Shown here one piece after another: positions 1-5,775 of a stretch of 64,000 nt of DNA. Below the pieces are notes generated by a model, which was given only the letters and a program-made list of their open reading frames with translations, was not told the origin of the DNA and did not search any database. Position 1 is the first letter of the stretch, and every line of letters starts with the position of its first letter. Location: positions 1 through 64,000 of the forward strand of contig NZ_LZHW01000065.1 in NCBI RefSeq assembly GCF_001667265.1. Reading direction: 5' to 3'. The translations under genes and the position numbers were made by a program. This DNA is from Mycobacterium sp. ACS4331. GTDB lineage: Bacteria; Actinomycetota; Actinomycetes; Mycobacteriales; Mycobacteriaceae.

Positions 1-1265
1 GCTGGGCCGAGGAGGTCGGGGAACAGTTCGGCCCCGGCGGGGGTGGTGGTGTAGGTGCGGCCGGTCGGTGAGGTCCACATGATGGTCCCGTCGGCCAGTT
101 GGTGGTCGGTCCAGTCGAGGAAGGTTTTGTCGCGGTGGTGTTCGCGGCAGTAGCAGCCCAGATTCCACGGTGCGGTCGGTCCGCCGGCGGCGGGGTTGGT
201 GTGGTTGAACGGGGCGGTGTGGTCGAGGTCGGCGAACCAGGCGGGGCGGTCACAGCCGGGGAAGCGACACGTCAGGTCGCGGGTCTTGATGAACCGCGCC
301 AGTCCCGCCGACGGGGTGTAGGTGTGGGCCTGGGCGGGGGTGACGGTGGGCCGGGCGACGGGGCGCAGCAGCGCGGTGGGCACCAGGTCGCGGACCTGGG
401 CGGCGTCGATGATCCCGAAGCCCTGCAGGTGGCCGGGCTGGTCACCCTCGCCGGTGACGGTGGCCGCAGAGGCCACCACGTTGATCACGGTGCGCACCAC
501 CGGCACACCCGCGGCCCCGTCACCGGTCACGGCGGAGGCGCGGGTGGGGCACTCGGGCTGTCCGCAGTCGCAGACCAGGGGTTGGCCCTGACCCAGCGCG
601 TCGGCGCGGCGCTGCCGCACCGTCCGCGGATCAGCCCCGCACACCGCGGTCGCCATCGCCGACAGGCGGGCGTCGAGCTCCGCGGCGGCCGGGGCGGACA
701 GGATGCCGCGTAATTGGGCGGTGCCGTCGGGTTTGGCGGTGATGGTGACGTGGCGGCCGGCTTCGGCGTGCACGCGGCGTTCCTTGGCAGCCTCGGGGTC
801 GAGGGTGTGGATGGCGGCGTCGACGCTGTCCTGGACGCGGCGGCGTGACCATGACGACCACGCGGTGAGTTTGGCCGTCATCTGTGCGTCGATGTGCGGC
901 ATCAGTGTCGTGGTGACGTATTCGGTGCGGGTCAGGATGAGTTTGACGGTGGGCCAATCGACCTCACCGGCGCGCAACAGGGCCCCCACCAGCGGCAGGC
1001 GATCGTGGAGGGCTTCGGCGTAGGCGACCATGTCCTGGGCCGTCCGCGGTGCCAGGTTGAGGGCGGCGCCGATCTCGGCGCTGGTGCGGGTCAGGCCGGT
1101 GATGACGCAGTAGCCGGGATCGGGATCGTCGGCCTCGGCCTCCAGGGTGCGGTGTTCGAGCAGGCCTGCGATGGCGGCCATGCGGCGGCCGATGAGCATC
1201 GATTCGAAGCGGTGGCACGCTTCGATCTCGCTGAGCAGCCCGTCCGGCGAATCATCATCGAACAC
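1..1265 (-). CDS. HNH endonuclease domain / DUF222 protein (13E12 repeat family), 3' end cut by window edge
   Basis: Reading the minus strand from a GTG at 1265 gives an uninterrupted frame that begins VFDDDSPDGLLSEIEACHRF and runs off base 1. The N-terminal part matches the helical DUF222 domain of the mycobacterial 13E12 family. Near the end is an HNH core: CRFPGCDRPAWFADLDH, then NHTNP, PWNLGCYCREHH and the family's C-terminal WTSPTGRTY. HNH folds bind a metal and cut DNA; the cellular role of 13E12 proteins is not known, and they occur in many copies per genome, often near repeats. In-frame GTGs at 1289 and 1295 are alternative starts; none has a clear ribosome-binding site. The stop codon lies outside the window. 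Confidence 0.85.
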   Translation of the reverse strand, partial: MFDDDSPDGLLSEIEACHRFESMLIGRRMAAIAGLLEHRTLEAEADDPDPGYCVITGLTRTSAEIGAALNLAPRTAQDMVAYAEALHDRLPLVGALLRAGEVDWPTVKLILTRTEYVTTTLMPHIDAQMTAKLTAWSSWSRRRVQDSVDAAIHTLDPEAAKERRVHAEAGRHVTITAKPDGTAQLRGILSAPAAAELDARLSAMATAVCGADPRTVRQRRADALGQGQPLVCDCGQPECPTRASAVTGDGAAGVPVVRTVINVVASAATVTGEGDQPGHLQGFGIIDAAQVRDLVPTALLRPVARPTVTPAQAHTYTPSAGLARFIKTRDLTCRFPGCDRPAWFADLDHTAPFNHTNPAAGGPTAPWNLGCYCREHHRDKTFLDWTDHQLADGTIMWTSPTGRTYTTTPAGAELFPDLLGP

Positions 1266-1393
1266 GTGTTCGATTATGCCGTCACCCACCGACACGCGAG
1301 GTGGGCCGGAACCCCCGCTTGTGGACGAAGTCGCAACTGTGGACAACCCAGTTGAAGGCGATCCTTGGGGAGCCGGCTTGGGTGGGCGCCAGT

Positions 1394-1515
1394 GGCCGAT
1401 GACGCAGGCGGAGAGGGCGACCGAGAGGTATGCGGCGGCCGACGACGCAGGCGAAGAGGGCAACCCGGCAGTCGCCGCTGGCCGACGACGCAGGCGGAGA
1501 GGGCGACCGGGCAGT
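1394..1515. repeat. Three imperfect 43-44 bp tandem repeats
   Basis: The core gccgaYgacgcaggcg followed by gagagggc recurs at 1394, 1438 and 1481, so the period is 44 then 43 bp. The second and third copies also share the following cccggcagt-like tail. This resembles a short mycobacterial interspersed VNTR (MIRU-like) rather than a CRISPR. It lies between the 13E12 gene and the first small secreted-protein gene and fills most of the 341-bp gene-free stretch 1266-1606; no gene is convincing there. Confidence 0.7.
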
Positions 1516-1559
1516 CTCCGGTGACCGGCAGACGCCAGGCGCAGCACCAGCCATAACAA

Positions 1560-1597
1560 ACCATGAGGGGCACCCCTGTTGGGGCGCCCCTCATGGT
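1560..1597 (-). terminator. Long hairpin downstream of small secreted-protein gene A
   Basis: A 17-bp stem with one A-C mismatch and a TGTT loop: arms accatgaggggcacccc (1560-1576) and ggggcgcccctcatggt (1581-1597). It begins 10 nt after the stop of the gene at 1607-1843. There is no U tract, which is common in mycobacteria. Nearly the same hairpin follows the two paralogous genes. Confidence 0.65.
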
Positions 1598-1606
1598 GGT
1601 GGGTCT

Positions 1607-1843
1607 TCAGCGACGTGCGGTGCCCGAACCGAACCCGGGACCGGCAACACCGGTCCGCGGGCCACGATCGCCCAGCACACCGAAGTCGTAACCGTAGTCA
1701 TCGCCGGGAGCACTCAGGCTGTAACCAGCGCCTGCGGCAACCTGCTGAATCTCACCGACCGCGGCCACCGCCGGAGCGGCCAGACCCACGGCCACCACAG
1801 CCAGGGCACCAGCAGCGATCGAAGCAATCGAATAGTTCCTCAT
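1607..1843 (-). CDS. Small secreted Gly/Asp-rich protein, paralogue A (78 aa)
   Basis: The protein starts MRNYSIASIAAGALAVVAVG and has a classical signal peptide: basic start, hydrophobic core about residues 6-22, Ala-X-Ala region ending near residue 28. The mature chain is only about 50 residues and ends GDRGPRTGVAGPGFGSGTARR. It has no cysteines. I do not recognise a family or function. The start is supported by AAGGTGGG upstream and by conservation with the gene at 2239-2472, which is almost identical at the C terminus. A third copy at 4270-4497 carries a stop. Export by Sec and an extracellular or envelope location are inferred from the leader only. Confidence 0.7.
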   Translation of the reverse strand: MRNYSIASIAAGALAVVAVGLAAPAVAAVGEIQQVAAGAGYSLSAPGDDYGYDFGVLGDRGPRTGVAGPGFGSGTARR

Positions 1844-1916
1844 TGGAATCCCACCTTCTTCATTCCGCGTCTTCCGTCTTGTGGGCGGGAGGCTCATTGT
1901 CTGTTCTGACTGATGT

Positions 1917-1942
1917 AACCGCGACGGGAACTGTTTTCTTCC
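1917..1942 (-). promoter_or_regulatory. Promoter-like element GGAA-N18-GGTT upstream of gene A
   Basis: On the minus strand GGAA (1942-1939) is followed after 18 nt by GGTT (1920-1917), 74 nt before the ATG. The same pair with the same 18-nt spacing precedes both paralogues. The form resembles extracytoplasmic-function sigma promoters (GGAA ... GTT, for example the SigH class). This is an inference from pattern and conservation; which sigma factor is unknown. Confidence 0.45.
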
Positions 1943-2191
1943 AACAGATTTCATCACCCACAGCCCTGGCAGGATTTGATCGACCACTGGCAGAATCCAA
2001 CCCCGAGTGTGAAACCTCACCGAGCCACGAGGATCGACACCACGCAGGTGAAATCTCGACCAAGCCCAGGCCCCATGCGAGACGAACTCGAAGCCTGGCA
2101 GGTTGGTCAACGCCCGTCAGGACCGCGGTCGCCTCTACAACACCTACGACGCCGAGATCCTTTCCGTTCAAACCATTTCACCGTAAGAGAA

Positions 2192-2229
2192 ACCATGAGG
2201 GGCGCCCCGGTTGGGACGCCCCTCATGGT
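2192..2229 (-). terminator. Long hairpin downstream of small gene B
   Basis: A 17-bp stem with one mismatch, at a different pair from copy A, and a GGTT loop: arms at 2192-2208 and 2213-2229. It starts 9 nt past the stop codon of the gene at 2239-2472. Confidence 0.65.
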
Positions 2230-2238
2230 GGTGGGTCT

Positions 2239-2472
2239 TCAGCGGCGCGCTGTGCCCGAACCGAACCCGGGACCGGCAACACCTGTCCGCGGGCCACGAT
2301 CGCCCAGCACACCGAAGTCATCGCCGTAGTCGCCGGGAGCACTCAGGCTGTAACCAGCGCCTGCGGCAACCTGCTCAACCTGACCGATCGCGGCCACCGC
2401 CGGAGCGGCCAGACTCACGGCCACCACAGCCAGGGCACCTGCAGCGATCAAAGCAATCGAATAGTTCCTCAT
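2239..2472 (-). CDS. Small secreted Gly/Asp-rich protein, paralogue B (77 aa)
   Basis: Begins MRNYSIALIAAGALAVVAVS and ends GDRGPRTGVAGPGFGSGTARR, like paralogue A. The leader has the Ala-X-Ala end at about residue 28. Mature length is about 49 residues, with no cysteine and a net balance of Asp and Arg. Upstream AAGGTGGG supports the ATG at 2472. The coding sequence, 3' hairpin and promoter region are all duplicated, so the whole transcription unit was copied, not just the gene. Function not recognised. Confidence 0.7.
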   Translation of the reverse strand: MRNYSIALIAAGALAVVAVSLAAPAVAAIGQVEQVAAGAGYSLSAPGDYGDDFGVLGDRGPRTGVAGPGFGSGTARR

Positions 2473-2545
2473 TGAAATCCCACCTTCTTCATTCCATGTC
2501 TTCCGTCTTGTGGGCGGGAGGCTCACTGTCTGTTCTGACTGATGT

Positions 2546-2571
2546 AACCGCGACGGGAACTGTTTTCTTCC
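2546..2571 (-). promoter_or_regulatory. Promoter-like element GGAA-N18-GGTT upstream of gene B
   Basis: GGAA at 2571-2568 and GGTT at 2549-2546 on the minus strand, 18 nt apart, 74 nt before the ATG. Same arrangement as upstream of A and of the broken copy C. Confidence 0.45.
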
Positions 2572-2641
2572 AACCGATTTCACCACCCACAGCCCTGGCA
2601 GGATTTGATCGACAACTGGCAGGATCGAACCAGGAATGCCG

Positions 2642-3073
2642 TCAGCGAAGTACGCGCGCCAACTGTTCGAAGGTGAGATCCCAGCCGTGCCGGAAGCTCT
2701 CGTACTCCTGCTTCGGCAGCAGGGTGTGCTCGATCGCCATCAGCGTCTGCCCGTCCGCGATCGGCGAGAAGGTCACCTCAACGACGCTCACGACGGTGGG
2801 GTCCGCCCAGTTCGAGTTGCTCCAGGTGAAACGCAGCAGTCGGGGTCGGTCGATGACCTGGAACTGCCCGACGATCAGGACAGACTCCCCGGAGTCGTCC
2901 AGGTCGAAGCGCACGCCTCCCCCGACCCGGGGTTCGACGGCGATCGCGACACAGCGGACCGGCCTCGGGCACATCCAGTCTGCAAGCGATTCCGGGTCCA
3001 GCCACTGGTCGAAGACGACCTCGGGCGACGCGGGCATCACCCGCTGCACCCGCACCGTCGCCGTGTCGGTCAC
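2642..3073 (-). CDS. SRPBCC / AHSA1-like domain protein
   Basis: A 143-aa protein of the START/Bet v1-like (SRPBCC, COG3832) fold: N-terminal VFDQWLDPESLADWM, a central antiparallel sheet region and a C-terminal helix (HGWDLTFEQLARVL). Such domains bind small hydrophobic ligands in a long cavity. Its GTG start overlaps the stop of the ArsR regulator gene by 4 nt (GTGA), so the two are translationally coupled. ArsR-SRPBCC gene pairs are very common in actinobacteria; the ligand is unknown. Confidence 0.85.
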   Translation of the reverse strand: MTDTATVRVQRVMPASPEVVFDQWLDPESLADWMCPRPVRCVAIAVEPRVGGGVRFDLDDSGESVLIVGQFQVIDRPRLLRFTWSNSNWADPTVVSVVEVTFSPIADGQTLMAIEHTLLPKQEYESFRHGWDLTFEQLARVLR

Positions 3074-3399
3074 GGGGTCCGCTTTCGCCGCAGACGGTCA
3101 GAGAGGGCATCGGCCCGCGCCGACCAGAAATCCGCCTGGTCGGCGATCCACTTCTGCGCCATGGTCAGACCGTCCGGCTCCAGAGAGAACCAATGCTCCC
3201 GGCCGCGAATCTCGCGGCGGACCAGACCCGCCTGCTCGAGCACACCGATGTGGCGTGACACCCCTGCGAACGTCATCGGCAACGGTGCGGCCAGATCAGT
3301 CAGACGCGCGTCGCCGCCCCGGAGCGCCTCCAGGAGCGCCCGCCGAGTCGGATCCGCAAGTGCGGCGTAGGCACGGTCAAGCACCTGATCTTCAACCAC
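3070..3399 (-). CDS. ArsR-family winged-helix transcriptional regulator
   Basis: With the GTG at 3399 the protein is 109 aa: ALADPTRRALLEALRGGDAR, recognition region VSRHIGVLEQAGLVRR, then a wing and a C-terminal helix. There is no CVC metal-binding motif, so this is the non-metal ArsR subclass that pairs with SRPBCC proteins. A TATAGT hexamer ends 7 nt before this GTG, which fits a leaderless transcript. An in-frame ATG at 3447 is an alternative, but it would overlap the operator palindrome. It likely represses itself and/or the divergent DUF899 gene. Confidence 0.8.
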   Translation of the reverse strand: MVEDQVLDRAYAALADPTRRALLEALRGGDARLTDLAAPLPMTFAGVSRHIGVLEQAGLVRREIRGREHWFSLEPDGLTMAQKWIADQADFWSARADALSDRLRRKRTP

Positions 3400-3406
3400 C
3401 TTGTTG

Positions 3407-3412
3407 ACTATA
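3407..3412 (-). promoter_or_regulatory. -10 hexamer TATAGT for the ArsR gene
   Basis: TATAGT on the minus strand followed by 7 nt and then GTG, the spacing expected for a leaderless mycobacterial mRNA. No convincing -35. Confidence 0.4.
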
Positions 3413-3445
3413 GACGCGAGACGTGGTGTGCTGAACCAAGCCGAC

Positions 3446-3465
3446 ATTCAACATATGAGTTGAAT
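3446..3465. promoter_or_regulatory. Palindromic operator ATTCAAC-N6-GTTGAAT
   Basis: Perfect 7-bp inverted repeat with a 6-nt centre (ATATGA) between the divergent ArsR and DUF899 genes, 15-34 nt upstream of the DUF899 ATG. Its position and symmetry fit binding of the ArsR dimer; binding is inferred. Confidence 0.65.
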
Positions 3466-3479
3466 AATTGGGAGGTCGG

Positions 3480-4160
3480 ATGAAACCCGAGATCGTCTCT
3501 GCGACAGAGTGGGCCGCCGCCCACGAAAAACTGCTGGCCAAGGAGAAGGAGCACACCCGAGCGGGAGATGCCCTCGCGGCCCTGCGCCGGCGAATGCCTT
3601 GGACGAAGGTGGTCACGAACTACAGCTTCGACGGACCCGACGGGCCGGCCACGCTGCTCGATCTGTTCGAGGGGCGGAGGCAGTTGATCATCTATCGCGC
3701 ATTCCTCGACCCCGGCGTACACGGGTGGCCCGAGCACGGATGCGTGGGATGCTCGCTGATGGCCGACCACATCGGCAACCTCGCACACCTCAACGCGCGC
3801 AACACCACACTGGTCTACGCCTCACGAGGATCCCAACAGGACATCGCCCGGGTGAAGTCGCGGATGGGCTGGAACATCCCCTGGTACACCATGATTCCCG
3901 ATGAGGGTGACCACGCATTCGACACCGACTTCGGGGTTCGGGACTGGCACGGCACCAATGCGTTCATTCGCGACGGCAACGACGTGTTCCGCACCTATTT
4001 CATCAACAACCGCGGCGACGAGGCCTTCGTCAACACGTGGACGTTCCTGGACATGACCGCATTGGGCAGGCAGGAGAACTGGGAGGACTCACCGCAGGGA
4101 TACCCGCAGAGTCCGCCGTACGAATGGTGGAACTGGCACGACGAATACGGCGAGAGCTAG
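3480..4160 (+). CDS. DUF899 thioredoxin-like protein
   Basis: A 226-aa protein of the DUF899 family, which has a thioredoxin-like fold. It shows PWTKV near residue 40, LIIYRAF (69-75), a CVGC motif at 88-91 and the typical C-terminal YEWWNWHDEY. The CXXC suggests a redox role, but no substrate is established for the family. The ATG at 3480 has GGAGG 4 nt upstream. It is divergent from the ArsR-SRPBCC pair with the operator palindrome directly upstream, so expression is probably controlled by that regulator. Its 3' end faces the hairpin at 4228-4261. Confidence 0.88.
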   Translation: MKPEIVSATEWAAAHEKLLAKEKEHTRAGDALAALRRRMPWTKVVTNYSFDGPDGPATLLDLFEGRRQLIIYRAFLDPGVHGWPEHGCVGCSLMADHIGNLAHLNARNTTLVYASRGSQQDIARVKSRMGWNIPWYTMIPDEGDHAFDTDFGVRDWHGTNAFIRDGNDVFRTYFINNRGDEAFVNTWTFLDMTALGRQENWEDSPQGYPQSPPYEWWNWHDEYGES

Positions 4161-4227
4161 CCCCACCGTCGGTTCGCCGATCCCGAACGAGCGAATTCCC
4201 AACCGCCGCACTTACTGGCCGACACAG

Positions 4228-4261
4228 CATGAGGGGCGCCCCCTCCGGGGCGCCCCTCATG
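4228..4261. terminator. Perfect 15-bp hairpin between convergent DUF899 gene and small gene C
   Basis: Arms catgaggggcgcccc (4228-4242) and ggggcgcccctcatg (4247-4261) with a CTCC loop, no mismatch. It is the same sequence family as the hairpins at 1560 and 2192. Here it can serve both convergent genes. Confidence 0.7.
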
Positions 4262-4269
4262 TGGTGGGA

Positions 4270-4497
4270 TCAGCGGCGCGCGGTGCCCGAACCGAACCCA
4301 GGACCGGCAACACCGGTCCGCGGGCCACGGTCACCCAGCACACCGAAGTCATCGCCGTAGTCACGGCCCGGAGCGCTCAAGCTGTAACCCGCAGCAGTCG
4401 CCACCTCGTTCGCCGAGGCGACGGCCGGAGCGGCCAGACCCACGGCGACCAGGGCCAGGGCACCGGCGGCGATTGCGTTGATCGTCTACTTCGTCAT
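4270..4497 (-). pseudogene. Third small secreted-protein paralogue (C) with amber stop at codon 4
   Basis: The frame from the ATG at 4497 reads M-T-K-stop-TINAIAAGALALVAVGLAAPAVA, and the C terminus is again GDRGPRTGVAGPGFGSGTARR. The TAG is at 4488-4486. No ATG, GTG or TTG lies in frame between that stop and the hydrophobic core, so a normal signal peptide cannot be made without readthrough. The ribosome-binding site (AAAGGTGGG), the rest of the frame, the promoter-like element and the 3' hairpin are all intact, so decay is recent, or the stop is suppressed, or it is a sequencing error. The upstream 5' region has diverged more than between A and B. Confidence 0.75.
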
Positions 4498-4534
4498 CGG
4501 AATACACCCACCTTTCATGTTGTCTGCACACCTG

Positions 4535-4560
4535 AACCGACACCAGAAGGGTTTTCTTCC
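4535..4560 (-). promoter_or_regulatory. Promoter-like element GGAA-N18-GGTT upstream of copy C
   Basis: GGAA (4560-4557) and GGTT (4538-4535) with 18 nt between, although the intervening sequence is largely different from copies A and B. Conservation of the two ends and the spacing argues for function. Confidence 0.5.
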
Positions 4561-4638
4561 AACAGATTTCATCACCCGCCACCTTGGCAGGATGTTGTCG
4601 CAGCGGTGGCAGGATCGACCCACCAGGCGCACCACGAC

Positions 4639-5775
4639 TCACTTCACCGGCGGTCTGCGCACCAGCCGCCATGCGCCGCCCTCCTGGGATATCAGGCCCG
4701 CAAGCTCCAAGATCGCCAGCGGGCCCAGGACCCGCTGCGGCGGCATGGCGGCATTCACCGCGATCTGCTCGACGGTCGCCACACCACGGCCCGGCATCGC
4801 CTCGAACACCACACGTTCGGCGGCCGTGAGCTGATCCAACGGGGTCTGCGGATGCGCCGGATCCTCGGCGAGCTCCCCCACCCGACCGACGATCTCCACG
4901 ATCTCATCGCTTCGCGACACCAGGTGCGCACCCGACCGCAACAGCACATGGCAGCCCGCCGAGGCGGCCGAGGTCACGGGGCCGGGGACCGCACACCGCA
5001 CCCTCCCCAGGGCATCGGCCCACGCCGCGGTGTTGGCCGCCCCGCTGCGCAGCCCGGCCTCCACGACGACCGTCGCGCCGGACAGCGCGGCCACCAACCT
5101 GTTGCGGGTCAGGAAGCGATGCCGCGCGGGACGGATGCCCGGCGCATACTCCGACACGATCAACCCCGCACTCGCAATGCGATGCAGCAGCGCCGAATGT
5201 CCCGCCGGATAGAACACGTCCACACCGCCGGCCAGGACGGCGACGGTGCAGCCCTCGGCGGCCAGCGCAGCCCGGTGCGCCGCGCCGTCGATGCCGAAGG
5301 CGCCGCCCGACACCACCGCCACATCGCGCTCCACAAGCCCGCTCGCAAGCTCGGCGGCGACGTGCTCGCCGTAACTCGTGGCCGCGCGGGTGCCGACGAT
5401 CGCCGCGGCGCGCAACGCGACCTCATCCAGCCGCTGCGGGCCCACCACCCACAACACCAGCGGAGCCCAGCCCCCGGGTCGCTTCTGGACCTTTTCGGAC
5501 TCGAAGGCCCGGAACGCCAGCGTCGGCCATTCGTCATCGACCGGTGTCACCAGGCGCCCGCCCCGGCGATCCAGCATGTCGAGATCCTGCGCGGCGCGGT
5601 CGAGGTCGCGACGTGCCAGGGTTCGCTCACGCAGCTCGTCACCGACACCGCCGCTGCGCACCATTGACGCGGCCTCGACCGGTCCGACCGCATCCACCAG
5701 TCGCGTCAGCATGGGGCATGGCGGTTCGACCACGCGCGACAGATAGGCCCAGGCCAAGCGTTCCGCGTCGGTCAT
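4639..5775 (-). CDS. dprA: DNA processing protein DprA/Smf
   Basis: A 378-aa protein with the Rossmann-type DprA core: VGTRAAT (128-134), SGGAFGIDGAAH (156-167), LAGGVDVFYP (181-190), SEYAPG (208-213), FLTRNR (221-226) and GLRSGAANTA (241-250). A C-terminal winged-helix domain follows (about 305-370). DprA binds single-stranded DNA and loads RecA during transformation; in mycobacteria it is conserved but its role is not settled. Its ATG overlaps the stop of the ComM-like gene (ATGA, 5772-5775), placing it in the yraN-comM-dprA operon. Confidence 0.95.
   Translation of the reverse strand: MTDAERLAWAYLSRVVEPPCPMLTRLVDAVGPVEAASMVRSGGVGDELRERTLARRDLDRAAQDLDMLDRRGGRLVTPVDDEWPTLAFRAFESEKVQKRPGGWAPLVLWVVGPQRLDEVALRAAAIVGTRAATSYGEHVAAELASGLVERDVAVVSGGAFGIDGAAHRAALAAEGCTVAVLAGGVDVFYPAGHSALLHRIASAGLIVSEYAPGIRPARHRFLTRNRLVAALSGATVVVEAGLRSGAANTAAWADALGRVRCAVPGPVTSAASAGCHVLLRSGAHLVSRSDEIVEIVGRVGELAEDPAHPQTPLDQLTAAERVVFEAMPGRGVATVEQIAVNAAMPPQRVLGPLAILELAGLISQEGGAWRLVRRPPVK

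Larger units (their letters stand above)
1558..2000. repeat. Direct repeat unit 1 (about 440 bp), carrying small gene A
   Basis: This block aligns with 2190-2632 over its whole length at an offset of about 630 bp. It includes the 3' hairpin, the coding sequence, the ribosome-binding region and about 150 bp upstream with the promoter-like element. Similarity fades just past the shared aggatttgatcga (1971-1983). The remaining sequence from 2001 to 2191 shows no gene or clear signal. Confidence 0.8.
2190..2632. repeat. Direct repeat unit 2 (about 440 bp), carrying small gene B
   Basis: Second copy of the unit at 1558-2000. It contains the hairpin, the 77-codon gene, and the upstream region with the GGAA-N18-GGTT element. 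The coding sequence differs by a handful of substitutions and one codon deletion (GDDYGYDF in A, GDYGDDF in B). Confidence 0.8.

Noticed and set aside
1394-1515. CRISPR array
   Set aside because: Only three copies, spacer-like parts are short and similar to each other, and no cas genes are nearby.
2473-2641. Extra small gene between small gene B and the SRPBCC gene
   Set aside because: The sequence is the duplicated promoter region; no start with ribosome-binding site and conserved frame was seen.
2211-3407. Long plus-strand frame across small gene B and the ArsR/SRPBCC genes
   Set aside because: Crosses three well-supported minus-strand genes, the hairpin and the promoter; composition is shadow-like.
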